DNA of 7,423 nucleotides from Thermodesulfatator sp. Lineage in GTDB: Bacteria > Desulfobacterota > Thermodesulfobacteria > Thermodesulfobacteriales > Thermodesulfobacteriaceae. The stretch's first letter is position 1. Each line of letters begins with the position of its first letter. The DNA lies in the NCBI GenBank assembly GCA_027036915.1, contig JALWCD010000185.1:1-7423 (forward strand), written 5' to 3'. Below, piece by piece: positions 1 to 7,098 of this stretch. The notes below the pieces were generated by a model. That model saw nothing but the letters and a program-made list of their open reading frames with translations. It searched no databases and was not told the origin of the DNA. A program made the position numbers and the translations under genes.

Positions 1-713
1 CCCACGAGGACACCAACTACGCCCTGGGAAGCGTGCTCAACCATGTGCTGCTCCATCAGACGGTGATCGGGCTTGAAACCCAGAAACAGCTGGCCCTCCT
101 GGAAGAAAAACCCGACATCCTTATCGCCTGCGTGGGCGGAGGAAGCAACTTCGGGGGCTTCACCTTCCCCTTCATCGGAGAGATCCTTGAGGGACGTCTT
201 TCGGCGGAGGTCATCGCGGTGGAGCCGGCGAGCTGCCCCACGCTCACCAAGGGTGTTTACACCTACGACTACGGGGACACCGCGGGCCTCACCCCTCTCC
301 TTCTCATGTACACCCTGGGGCATACCTTCGAGCCTCCCGGCATCCACGCCGGGGGCCTGCGCTATCACGGAGACGCTCCTTTAGTGTGTCAGCTAGTTAA
401 AGAAGGGCTTATCAAGCCCCGGGCCTACCCGCAGACGGCCTGTTTCGAGGCCGCGGTGCTTTTCGCCCGCACCGAGGGCGTCATCCCGGCTCCGGAAACC
501 AGCCATGCCATTCGCGCGGCCATAGACGAGGCCCTGCGCTCTCGGGAGACCGGGGAAGAAAAGGTCATCGTCTTCAACTTCAGCGGTCACGGGCACTTCG
601 ATCTTGCGGCCTACGAGGCCTATCTCGAAGGAAAACTCGAGGATTACGAGTATCCCGAGGAAAAGATCCGGGAGGCCCTGGAGAGGCTTCCCAAGTTCCC
701 TACCGGAATATAA
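1..713 (+). CDS. trpB: Tryptophan synthase beta chain, TrpB2 subfamily (C-terminal part, 5' truncated by window)
   Basis: PLP-dependent enzyme that condenses indole with L-serine to make L-tryptophan, in the cytoplasm. The frame is open from base 3 and gives 236 residues, about half of a TrpB2 protein; the start and the PLP lysine lie upstream of the window. Visible motifs are the phosphate-binding loop GGGSN (codons at 135-149), AGGLRYHG, which is typical of TrpB2 where classical TrpB1 has a different sequence, the [13 protein letters not shown] segment (from 477), which corresponds to EGIIPALESAHA of TrpB1, and FSGHGHFD (576-599), the TrpB2 form of the SGRGDKD motif that contacts the PLP ring. 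TrpB2 enzymes often work without TrpA, as indole-salvage enzymes or serine deaminases. No trpA or other trp gene follows. The next gene, an NMO-family flavoprotein, starts 18 nt downstream, so co-transcription is likely. Family assignment is firm; the exact physiological role is inferred. Confidence 0.93.
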   Translation, partial: HEDTNYALGSVLNHVLLHQTVIGLETQKQLALLEEKPDILIACVGGGSNFGGFTFPFIGEILEGRLSAEVIAVEPASCPTLTKGVYTYDYGDTAGLTPLLLMYTLGHTFEPPGIHAGGLRYHGDAPLVCQLVKEGLIKPRAYPQTACFEAAVLFARTEGVIPAPETSHAIRAAIDEALRSRETGEEKVIVFNFSGHGHFDLAAYEAYLEGKLEDYEYPEEKIREALERLPKFPTGI

Positions 714-731
714 AACCGAAAGGAAGGAGTA

Positions 732-1856
732 ATGGAAGACCGTTATCCCTGCAAACCTCCGGCCCTTAAGATCGGAGACCTTACGGCCCGGGTCCCTATC
801 GTTCAGGGCGGCATGGGCGTAGGGATTTCGCTGGCCGGGCTGGCCTCGGCCGTGGCCCGGGCCGGGGGCATAGGTGTGATCTCCGCGGCTCTGGTGGGGA
901 TCTTCGAGGGCGAGAGTTTCTTTTTCAGGAACCCACGCGAGGCCAACATCCAGGGGGTCAAACGCCAGATCGCGCTCGCCAAGGAGAAGGCCCCCGGAGG
1001 GATCATCGGGGTGAACATCATGGTGGCCCTCACGGACTTTGAACCCCTGTGTCGGGCGGCCTGTGAGGCCGGAGCCGACATTCTCTTCTGCGGCGCGGGG
1101 TTGCCCTTAAATCTTCCGGAGCTCCGTCCGGAGGGCTCCCGGACCAAACTGGCCCCTATCGTCTCCTCGGCCCGGGCGGCGCAGCTGGTGGCCAAACGCT
1201 GGTGGAGCAAATACGGCTATGTGCCGGATGCGGTGGTGGTCGAAGGCCCTAAGGCCGGAGGGCATCTGGGTTTTGCCCCGGAGAAGCTTGAGGCCGAGGA
1301 ATCCCGGCTTGAGGTCCTGGTGCCCCAGGTCATCGAGGCCATGAAACCCTTTGAGGACAAGGCCGGAAGGGCCATACCGGTGATCCCGGCCGGCGGCATT
1401 TATACCGGTCGGGACATATACTATTTTATCAACAAATTGGGGGCGGCCGGGGTCCAGATGGCCACCCGTTTCGTGGCCACCCACGAGTGTGACGCCGCGC
1501 CGGCCTTCAAGGAGGCCTTCGTCAGGGCCACCAAGGAGGACCTCACCATCATCAAAAGCCCGGTGGGGCTTCCGGGTCGGGCCATCCGGGGGTCCTTCAT
1601 CCAGGCCGTGGAGGCCGGAAAGAAAAAACCCTATAAGTGCATCTATCACTGTCTTAAGACCTGCGACTACCGCAAGAGTCCCTACTGCATAGCCGCGGCC
1701 CTGATAAACGCCCAGCGGGGAAACCTCGAGGCCGGTTTCGTCTTCGCCGGGGCCAACGCCTGGCGGGTGGATCGCATCGTCTCCGTACAGGAACTCATAG
1801 ACGAGCTCATGGAAGAGTACTGTGAGGCCCTGATCGAGGATCAGGGGGCGGCCTAG
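732..1856 (+). CDS. Nitronate monooxygenase / 2-nitropropane dioxygenase-family flavoprotein
   Basis: Predicted FMN-dependent TIM-barrel enzyme of the NMO/2-nitropropane dioxygenase family, 374 residues, cytoplasmic (no signal or membrane segment). The ATG at 732 is preceded by a strong AAGGAGG-type site (about 720-729). Family motifs in order: VPIVQGGMGVGIS (21-33) at the first strand, with the FMN-contacting QGGMG; GVNIMVAL (93-100); EGPKAGGHLG (171-180), whose GGH carries the likely active-site His178; and PAGGIYTGRD with GVQMATRF (219-247), the FMN phosphate-binding part. The family also includes FabK enoyl-ACP reductases, and true nitronate oxidation is unproven here. The C-terminal region has Cys303, 307, 311 and 319 in a CX3CX3CX7C arrangement, followed by FVFAGANAWRV (336-346). 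This resembles an anaerobe-type subgroup and could bind a metal or Fe-S cluster (inference). It is probably in one operon with trpB, 18 nt upstream. Substrate unknown. Confidence 0.88.
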   Translation: MEDRYPCKPPALKIGDLTARVPIVQGGMGVGISLAGLASAVARAGGIGVISAALVGIFEGESFFFRNPREANIQGVKRQIALAKEKAPGGIIGVNIMVALTDFEPLCRAACEAGADILFCGAGLPLNLPELRPEGSRTKLAPIVSSARAAQLVAKRWWSKYGYVPDAVVVEGPKAGGHLGFAPEKLEAEESRLEVLVPQVIEAMKPFEDKAGRAIPVIPAGGIYTGRDIYYFINKLGAAGVQMATRFVATHECDAAPAFKEAFVRATKEDLTIIKSPVGLPGRAIRGSFIQAVEAGKKKPYKCIYHCLKTCDYRKSPYCIAAALINAQRGNLEAGFVFAGANAWRVDRIVSVQELIDELMEEYCEALIEDQGAA

Positions 1857-1862
1857 CCCCCC

Positions 1863-1891
1863 TTGTGCCGGAAGACCGGGGTTCTTAAATT
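1863..1891 (+). promoter_or_regulatory. Possible promoter for rnpB
   Basis: TTGTGC (1863-1868) and TAAATT (1886-1891) lie 17 bp apart, 10 bp before the 5' end of the RNase P RNA. The region is locally AT-rich between GC-rich genes. The match to TTGACA/TATAAT is only moderate (3/6 and 4/6). rnpB could also be transcribed from the upstream trpB operon and processed. Confidence 0.35.
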
Positions 1892-1900
1892 TAGTGTTTG

Positions 1901-2282
1901 GAAGAGGGTCGGTCGGCGGTCGCCGGAGGCCTTAGAGCCTCCGGAGGAAAGTCCGGGCTCCGCAGGGCAGGGCGCCGGGTAACACCCGGAGGGGGTAACC
2001 CCTGGAAAGTGCCACAGAAAAGAGACCGCCCCGGGTCTTTCCGGGGTAAGGGTGAAAAGGTGGGGTAAGAGCCCACCGCCTCCCCCCGAGAGGGGGGAGG
2101 GCACGGCAAACCCCGCCCGGAGAAAGGCCGCATAGGGGGGCGCTTGAGGGTGGCCCGCCCGAGGCCCCCGGGTAGGCCGCTAGAGCGGCCGGGTAACCGG
2201 CCGCCCAGAGGAATGACCGCCACCCCGCAGGGGCGAAAGCCCCCGCGGGGCTACAGAACCCGGCTTATGACCGGCCCTCTTC
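1901..2282 (+). ncRNA. rnpB: RNase P RNA, bacterial type A
   Basis: Catalytic RNA subunit of RNase P, which removes 5' leaders from precursor tRNAs. The conserved regions are all recognisable: GAGGAAAGTCCGGGCTCC (1944-1961, P4 5' strand), GCCACAGAAA, AGGGTGAAAAGG followed by a GTAAGAG loop, GGCAAACCCC, and ACAGAACCCGGCTTA (2253-2267, P4 3' strand). Ends were set by P1, where 1901-1914 pairs with 2269-2282 over 14 bp with one G-U. P2 is 1915-1921 with 2215-2221. P3 is a simple 8-bp hairpin (1923-1930/1937-1944). A 9-bp hairpin with a GAGA loop spans 2079-2100. L15 carries the GGT (2171-2173) that pairs with the tRNA CCA end. P18 is an 8-bp stem with a GTAA tetraloop (2185-2204). A P19 hairpin closed by GAAA occupies 2223-2250. 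Helices are almost pure G-C, as in thermophiles. No coding gene lies in 1857-2288; reading frames there are by-products of this RNA. Confidence 0.97.
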
Positions 2283-2288
2283 CCGCCT

Positions 2289-4253
2289 CTATTCCCCATC
2301 TCCGAACTCGCGGGCCAGTCTCTCGATCACTTCCCGGCGGACCTGGAAACGGGACGAAATTTCGCGCATCTGATCGGAAAGGCGAGTGAGCCCCTCCCGG
2401 AGATCCCTGATCCCCTCGGCCACCTGGAGAAAACGATCGAGGACCTCCATGGTCCGCTGAACCTCCCGGGAGGTATGTTCCACCTTCTGGGCACCGCTTT
2501 CGGCGTTTTGCTTAATGTCTCCTATGACCGCTGACTGCTCCTCCGCGGCTCCGGCCATCTGCGCGGCCTTTTCGCTCACCATGCCCACGATGTCCTCCAC
2601 TTCCTGAATGGCGCCCACCGCCCCTTCCACTTCTTTCTGGATGTTTTCCACCGTCTGACGGATGTCTTCGGTGGCCTCCGTGGTCTGACGGGCAAGCTCC
2701 TTGACCTCGTTGGCCACTACCGCAAAGCCCTTACCGGCCTCCCCGGCCCGGGCGGCTTCGATGGTGGCGTTTAAGGCCAGGAGATTGGTCTGGTTGGCAA
2801 TGTTCTCGATCAACACCACCAGTTCCCCGATCTTACGGGAGCTTTCCGCAAGATCTTGAATGGTTCTTATGGCCAGGCCCACCCGCTCCCGGATCTGTTC
2901 CACGCCCTGAGAGGTCTCGTTGATGCCGGTCACAATCTCCTGAATGGCCACGGAGAATTCCTCCACCGAACGAACAATGTTTTCGATCTCCCGGGCGGCT
3001 TCCTGCGAAAGACTTCGCACCCTCTCCATGGACTCCTGCACCGTCTCCCGCCCGGTATCAAGATCCCTGGCCTCCTGGGTCATTCTCCGGGCCAGTTCCT
3101 CAAGCTGACGACTGCCCTCGTTCACTCCCTCCACGTATTTGCCCACGGAATACATGATCCTGTTGAGGGCTTCGGTAATGCGCCGTATCTCGCAGGCCCC
3201 CCGGCCCTCTATGGTGACATCCAGTTGACCCCCGGCGACCCGTTCGGAAGCGGCCAGGACATCGCCCAGAGGACGGGAGAGATTGAAACGCAGAACGAAG
3301 AACAGGGCCAGCAGGGAAAGGACCAGGACCCCGATCGAAAGAAGAATATGCCTCTGCATATCCCGTTTCAATCTCTCGATGAAAGCGGAAAGATCGGCAA
3401 AACGGACGTAAATTCCCACGGTCTTTCCGCGGTAGTCCCGAATGGGAACCAGGCAGAGGGCGTAAGCCCCTTTATCCTTCATGACCGAAGTTCCTTCCCG
3501 AAAGACTTTCTCCAGGCTTTCCTGATCCAGGAGATCCAGAGGAGCTTTCTGCGACTTGAGAAGAAGCACAAAACGTCCCAGTCTTTCCTCCTTTCCGGAG
3601 GCCGCGGTGGTCTCAATCTCCTTGGCCCATAAAAGGGCGTTGTCCTCACCGGTGATCCGACGCAACTCCAGAAGGACGTCTTTGAGCCCGGTGAAGACCT
3701 CCACGCTACCCACCGGTTTATCCTGCCCTTCCCAGAAGATGGGCGCCACCCCCCGCACCGCAAGTCCGGCCCTTCCGGGTTCCACCCCCAGGACGGGTTT
3801 TCCGGTCTCAAGCACCTTTACCACCGTCTTCCGGAAACTCCGGAGATCGTCCCCGTACTTTTCGGGTTTCCATACCCGAAGGAAACTCTTTCCCGGAGGT
3901 ACGTGGAAGTGGATCTTGAGGGGGTAGGGGCTGGCCTTCTGGAGACGGGCCAGCAGCGGCTTAATGAGCCCGAGGAGCCGCTCCCGGTCCTCGAAGACCA
4001 CGGCCTCCTGGATACCCGGAATGGTGGTCAGGGTCAGGGCCAGTTTCAGGTTCTCCCGGGCCACATTGTTCACCATTTGATGAATACTTTCACTGTTCCG
4101 ATGGAGACGCTTAAAGAAGTCTTCTTTTTCCTTCTGTACGGACTGATAGGTCAACCAGAGATTCAACCCTCCGAGGAGGATCAGGAGGACAGCCACCGCG
4201 GCCCCTACCCTAACCGTGAGCGGAGCCCTGCAGAGCCAGCTTTCTTTTTTCAT
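2289..4253 (-). CDS. Methyl-accepting chemotaxis protein with periplasmic double-Cache domain
   Basis: Transmembrane chemoreceptor of 654 residues that would control the CheA kinase. Order: short basic N-terminus, TM1 (about 15-35), a periplasmic sensor domain (36-300), TM2 (about 302-322), HAMP (about 323-375), then a long coiled-coil signalling domain to about 635. The conserved hairpin tip is clear: [19 protein letters not shown] (487-505), then [15 protein letters not shown] (507-521). The sensor has [12 protein letters not shown] (117-128), KPEKYGDDL (129-137) and VRGVAPIF (166-173), typical of the dCache_3 family that binds small ligands. There is no C-terminal NWETF-like pentapeptide for CheR tethering. 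The ATG at 4253 follows the stop of the PhnD-like gene by one base, and its AGGAGG site (4262-4267) lies within that gene, so translation is probably coupled. The stop codon is 6 nt from the end of convergent rnpB. Ligand unknown. Confidence 0.95.
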   Translation of the reverse strand: MKKESWLCRAPLTVRVGAAVAVLLILLGGLNLWLTYQSVQKEKEDFFKRLHRNSESIHQMVNNVARENLKLALTLTTIPGIQEAVVFEDRERLLGLIKPLLARLQKASPYPLKIHFHVPPGKSFLRVWKPEKYGDDLRSFRKTVVKVLETGKPVLGVEPGRAGLAVRGVAPIFWEGQDKPVGSVEVFTGLKDVLLELRRITGEDNALLWAKEIETTAASGKEERLGRFVLLLKSQKAPLDLLDQESLEKVFREGTSVMKDKGAYALCLVPIRDYRGKTVGIYVRFADLSAFIERLKRDMQRHILLSIGVLVLSLLALFFVLRFNLSRPLGDVLAASERVAGGQLDVTIEGRGACEIRRITEALNRIMYSVGKYVEGVNEGSRQLEELARRMTQEARDLDTGRETVQESMERVRSLSQEAAREIENIVRSVEEFSVAIQEIVTGINETSQGVEQIRERVGLAIRTIQDLAESSRKIGELVVLIENIANQTNLLALNATIEAARAGEAGKGFAVVANEVKELARQTTEATEDIRQTVENIQKEVEGAVGAIQEVEDIVGMVSEKAAQMAGAAEEQSAVIGDIKQNAESGAQKVEHTSREVQRTMEVLDRFLQVAEGIRDLREGLTRLSDQMREISSRFQVRREVIERLAREFGDGE

Positions 4254-4254
4254 C

Positions 4255-5163
4255 TTAGCGCCCTCCTTTCACGGACTTTCTGGCCTCGTCCACGATCCGT
4301 AGGCATTCCGCCACCGGCGTGTAATCCAGGGGTTCTACCCAGCCGGCGATTCGGGCGGCTCTGGCCGCGGGATGGTCGGCCTTGAGCTCCAGTAAGGCCT
4401 GTTTTACCCGGGCGTTGACCTCCGCGGGCACATGTTTGAGCGCCGCAAAAGGCCATTCCGGATAAAGACGGGTGGAGTGCAGGAAGGGAAAGTCGTCTTT
4501 CACCTGGTGAAGAACCCTGAAATCGCTCACCCGAATCTTGCCTTCGGCCTCCATGCGTTCCAGGGTATCGGAACGCACCGTCCCCGCAGGGACCAGCCCT
4601 TTTTGAACCGAGAGCACCACCCGGTCGTGTGTGCCGCCTTCGAGCACCTGAAGATCCCGAAAGGGGTTGATACCGTTTTCGAGAAGCAGGCGAAAGGCCA
4701 TGTAGGCCCCTCCGAAGGAAGAGAGTTTCACCACCATGAATTTCTTACCCCGAAGATCTGAAAGTTCCCGGATGGGGCTGTCCTTGCGCACGAAGATCAC
4801 CCCCCCGAAGCGGTCAAGAGCCCGCCCCTGCCGGGAGTTCAGAAGACTGGCGATGGCTTTGAGCTGGTATTTCTTCTCCAGACGCACATAGAAGGCCGGA
4901 TTGGCCAGTAGATAGTCGATTTTGGCCGTTCTGACCGCGGGCTCTATGGCCCGAAAAGAAAGCGGAACGAGCTTCACCTGGTAGCCCGTCTTCTCCGAAA
5001 GATATTGCGTAAGCGGCCCCCACTTCTTTCGAGCCACCGCCGGCCCCCTCTTGGCCAGAACTCCCAGCCTTAGCTCCGCGGAGAAAACCTCCGCCAGAGC
5101 CAGGAATAAAACAAAACCCACCACCATCAAACCCACCCATAGAGATCGAACTCCCTTAACCAT
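4255..5163 (-). CDS. PhnD-like periplasmic solute-binding protein
   Basis: Secreted substrate-binding protein, 302 residues, related to the phosphate/phosphite/phosphonate-binding PhnD family. Residues 1-29 form a signal peptide: basic MVKGVR, hydrophobic core, and a likely cleavage after LALA or VFSA. The mature part shows LGVLAKRGP (33-41), a typical first strand; [12 protein letters not shown] (84-95); [15 protein letters not shown] (138-152); and [20 protein letters not shown] (175-194), whose HD and G-x-V-x-A-G pattern is characteristic. YPEWPFAAL (234-242) is common in PhnD-like proteins and in sensors that carry this domain. The start is the ATG at 5163, which has AGGAGG 7 nt upstream; the longest possible frame, from 5250, begins inside the promoter. 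An in-frame ATG at 5199 is a weaker alternative. The gene heads an operon with a chemoreceptor and has no permease or ATPase beside it, so a sensing role is more likely than transport (inference). The ligand may not be phosphonate. Confidence 0.9.
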   Translation of the reverse strand: MVKGVRSLWVGLMVVGFVLFLALAEVFSAELRLGVLAKRGPAVARKKWGPLTQYLSEKTGYQVKLVPLSFRAIEPAVRTAKIDYLLANPAFYVRLEKKYQLKAIASLLNSRQGRALDRFGGVIFVRKDSPIRELSDLRGKKFMVVKLSSFGGAYMAFRLLLENGINPFRDLQVLEGGTHDRVVLSVQKGLVPAGTVRSDTLERMEAEGKIRVSDFRVLHQVKDDFPFLHSTRLYPEWPFAALKHVPAEVNARVKQALLELKADHPAARAARIAGWVEPLDYTPVAECLRIVDEARKSVKGGR

Positions 5164-5170
5164 CTTTCCC

Positions 5171-5176
5171 CCTCCT
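5171..5176 (-). promoter_or_regulatory. Ribosome binding site deciding the PhnD-like start
   Basis: Perfect AGGAGG on the minus strand, 7 nt before the ATG at 5163. It supports the 302-residue form, which begins directly with a signal peptide, over longer versions of the frame. Confidence 0.8.
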
Positions 5177-5199
5177 GTTGGACATTGTATTTTTAACAT

Positions 5200-5220
5200 T
5201 CCCTCCTTGAAGAAGAGGGA
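5200..5220 (-). promoter_or_regulatory. Hairpin in the 5' leader of the PhnD-like/chemoreceptor mRNA
   Basis: On the minus-strand transcript TCCCTC (5220-5215) can pair with GAGGGA (5205-5200) across a 9-nt loop. The 3' arm overlaps a GGAGG next to the in-frame upstream ATG at 5199. The same 5' arm could pair, with one wobble, with the GAGGGG around the main ribosome binding site. A regulatory role is speculative; the hairpin has no T-run and is not a terminator. Confidence 0.3.
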
Positions 5221-5248
5221 CTTTAAAATTATTTGGGGATCCAGAAAC

Positions 5249-5277
5249 ATTATATGAAAGATTAAAACTCAAGTCAA
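5249..5277 (-). promoter_or_regulatory. Sigma70-type promoter of the PhnD-like/chemoreceptor operon
   Basis: On the minus strand TTGACT (5277-5272, 5/6) and TATAAT (5254-5249, 6/6) are separated by exactly 17 bp. Transcription should start near 5242, giving a leader of about 80 nt before the ATG at 5163. Upstream of the -35 the DNA is rich in A and T tracts (about 5278-5340), which could act as an UP element. This is the strongest promoter match I found in the window, and it rules out translation from 5250. Confidence 0.78.
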
Positions 5278-5312
5278 ATTTCGAAAAATTTAACTTCTTT
5301 AAAACCAAAAAT

Positions 5313-5321
5313 TGGTATAAA
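5313..5321 (+). promoter_or_regulatory. Extended -10 promoter of the antiporter gene
   Basis: TGGTATAAA matches an extended -10 element (TGn plus TATAAT at 5/6). No convincing -35 lies at the right distance, which is tolerable for extended -10 promoters. Predicted start near 5328, about 40 nt before the ATG at 5368. It points away from the PhnD-like promoter 36 bp to its left. Confidence 0.5.
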
Positions 5322-5367
5322 TTTAAAAAATATTCCTTTTTCACCTTCAAAATAGCGAGGGGACCGA

Positions 5368-7098
5368 ATGGAGTTACTGAAGGAAGTAGTTCTCATCCTC
5401 TCCTCCGCGGCCTTAACCGGTCTTCTGGCCCATTATCTGCGTATTCCGCATCTCATCGGTTTCATACTGGCCGGGGTCCTGATAGGCCCTTCCGGCCTGG
5501 GAGGGCTGGAAAACAGCGAGGACATTCATCTCTGGGCGGAAATAGGCATTATCCTGCTCCTTTTCACCATCGGGCTCGAACTTTCTCCGGCTCACCTCTC
5601 GCGTCTCCGAAGGATTGTCGGCCTCGGAGGAACCTTTCAAATAGGTGCCACCGTCGTGATCACGGCCCTTCTGGCCTGGCAGTGGGGCTGGAGTCCCGGA
5701 CAGGCTCTCCTCTGGGGCTTCATGATCTCCCTGAGCAGCACGGCGGTGGTCCTTTCCCTGCTCCAGGAACGGCATGAGCTCGAGACCCCTTACGGCCAGA
5801 TAACCCTCGGAATCCTTCTCTTTCAGGATCTGATGGTGGTCCCCATGATGCTTTCGATTCCATTGCTGGCCGGAAAGATGGAGGGCCCCGGGGGAGCCTG
5901 GCTGACCTTCTTCGCGCGTACGGTAGGGGTCCTTTTCGGGCTTTACCTGGTGGTAACCCGCCTGGTGCCCTGGATCATGGATCGGGTGGCGGCCACCCGA
6001 AGCCGGGAACTCTTCCTCCTTACGGTGATCACCCTGTGCCTGGGGATTTCAGGGGCCACCTATCTGGCCGGACTTTCCCTTTCCATGGGGGCCTTTCTGG
6101 CCGGCTTCGTGCTCTCCCGAAGTCCCTATCACGCCCAGATAATGGCTGAAATCCTGCCCTTCCGGGATCTCCTGGTCTGCCTTTTTTTCGTTTCCGTGGG
6201 GATGCTCTTCGACCCCGGAGTCCTGAAGGAATCCCTTTACGAAATCCTGTTTCTCTCCTCCGGGATCATGGTTCTTAAGATGCTCGTGGTCTTTCTGGCC
6301 GTGCTCCTCCTGAAATATCCTTTCAAGACGGCCCTCCTTACGGGTTTCCTCCTTTTTCAGATCGGGGAGTTCTCCTTCGTTCTGGCCCAGGAAGGCCTGA
6401 AATACGGGCTCCTTTCCCCGGAGACTCACCAGCAACTCATAGCCCTAACCCTTATTTCCATTCTCCTTACGCCCCTGGTACATGCGGTGGTGACCCGGAA
6501 AATAAGCCTTCTACCCGTGGGCGGAACCGGGGCCCAGGAGAGGCCCAGAGACTGGAGGGAACACCTGGTCATCATCGGCTACGGGGTAATCGGCCGCCAC
6601 CTCGCCCGGGCAGCCCGGAAGGCCTGCCTGCCCTTTGTCGTGATTGAACTCAACCCCGTAACCGTGAAGGTTGAAAGAAAGAAAGGGCTGCCCATCATCT
6701 TCGGGGACGCCACCAGTCTTCATATCCTGGAGGAAGCCGGAGTAAAGGAAGCCCGCACCGTGGCGGTCACCGTGCCCGATTCCCGGACCGCCCGTCTCAT
6801 AGTCTCCCAGGTGCGAAGACTCAACCCCCGGGCCTACATCATCGTCCGTACACGGTTTGCCGCCGAGATCGAAGTTCTCAAGGCCCTGGGAGCCGACGAA
6901 GTGGTGGCCGAGGAGCTGGCGGCTTCCCTGGAGATCTTTCGTCAGTTGATGGTGCGTTACGGGCTCTCGCCCTCCTTCCTCGGAAAGCTCCTTACCGAAG
7001 ACCTCAAGGCCTGTCCCCTCCCGCAGTCCGGTAAAAATATATCGGATCCCCCTGGTGGATCACCTTATAGGGACGACAGCCCGGGAGGGGAAAATTGA
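5368..7098 (+). CDS. KefB-like monovalent cation:proton antiporter (CPA2) with TrkA-N domain
   Basis: Inner-membrane K+ or Na+/H+ exchanger of the CPA2 family, 576 residues. About 12-13 hydrophobic segments fill residues 1-375. Family signatures: RIPHLIGFILAGVLIGP (25-41), LFTIGLEL (65-72), ISLSSTAVV (120-128), LFQDLMVVP (151-159) with the membrane Gln-Asp pair (Gln153, Asp154) expected at the ion site, GAFLAGFVLS (241-250) and FQIGEFSFVLAQEG (330-343). A soluble TrkA-N (RCK-N) domain follows: GYGVIG (404-409) is the Rossmann loop, Glu427 is the acidic residue at the end of the second strand, and GDATS (446-450) follows. It would gate the channel through NAD(H) or another nucleotide. There is no full TrkA-C domain; the last 25 or so residues are Pro/Gly/Ser-rich and are encoded opposite the methyltransferase gene. 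The ATG at 5368 has GAGGGG 5 nt upstream. The ion carried cannot be told from sequence. No KefG/KefF-like ancillary gene is nearby. Confidence 0.93.
   Translation: MELLKEVVLILSSAALTGLLAHYLRIPHLIGFILAGVLIGPSGLGGLENSEDIHLWAEIGIILLLFTIGLELSPAHLSRLRRIVGLGGTFQIGATVVITALLAWQWGWSPGQALLWGFMISLSSTAVVLSLLQERHELETPYGQITLGILLFQDLMVVPMMLSIPLLAGKMEGPGGAWLTFFARTVGVLFGLYLVVTRLVPWIMDRVAATRSRELFLLTVITLCLGISGATYLAGLSLSMGAFLAGFVLSRSPYHAQIMAEILPFRDLLVCLFFVSVGMLFDPGVLKESLYEILFLSSGIMVLKMLVVFLAVLLLKYPFKTALLTGFLLFQIGEFSFVLAQEGLKYGLLSPETHQQLIALTLISILLTPLVHAVVTRKISLLPVGGTGAQERPRDWREHLVIIGYGVIGRHLARAARKACLPFVVIELNPVTVKVERKKGLPIIFGDATSLHILEEAGVKEARTVAVTVPDSRTARLIVSQVRRLNPRAYIIVRTRFAAEIEVLKALGADEVVAEELAASLEIFRQLMVRYGLSPSFLGKLLTEDLKACPLPQSGKNISDPPGGSPYRDDSPGGEN

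Noticed and set aside
1107..1649. A 180-codon minus-strand frame opposite the nitronate monooxygenase gene
   Set aside because: Low-complexity composition, no family resemblance, and complete overlap with a conserved gene on the other strand.
1870..1884. CCGG-AAGA-CCGG hairpin after the nitronate monooxygenase gene as a terminator
   Set aside because: Only a 4-bp stem and no T-run, so it does not support termination before rnpB.
1853..2389. Open reading frames on both strands across the RNase P RNA region
   Set aside because: They are Pro/Arg/Gly-rich, resemble no family, and coincide with the folded, conserved rnpB sequence.
2856..3632. A 258-codon plus-strand frame opposite the chemoreceptor gene
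   Set aside because: Its product has no recognisable domain and it mirrors the strongly conserved chemoreceptor signalling domain; long antisense frames are common in GC-rich genes.
5164..5250. N-terminal extension of the PhnD-like protein starting at 5250
   Set aside because: The 5250 start codon lies inside the -10 box of the predicted promoter and would precede the signal peptide by 29 residues; the ATG at 5163 has a perfect ribosome binding site.
7031..7066. Minus-strand hairpin (GGATC/GATCC) followed by a T-rich run, resembling an intrinsic terminator
   Set aside because: The stem is only 5 bp and it lies inside the methyltransferase coding sequence, where the T-rich run encodes the plausible DPIYFYR segment.
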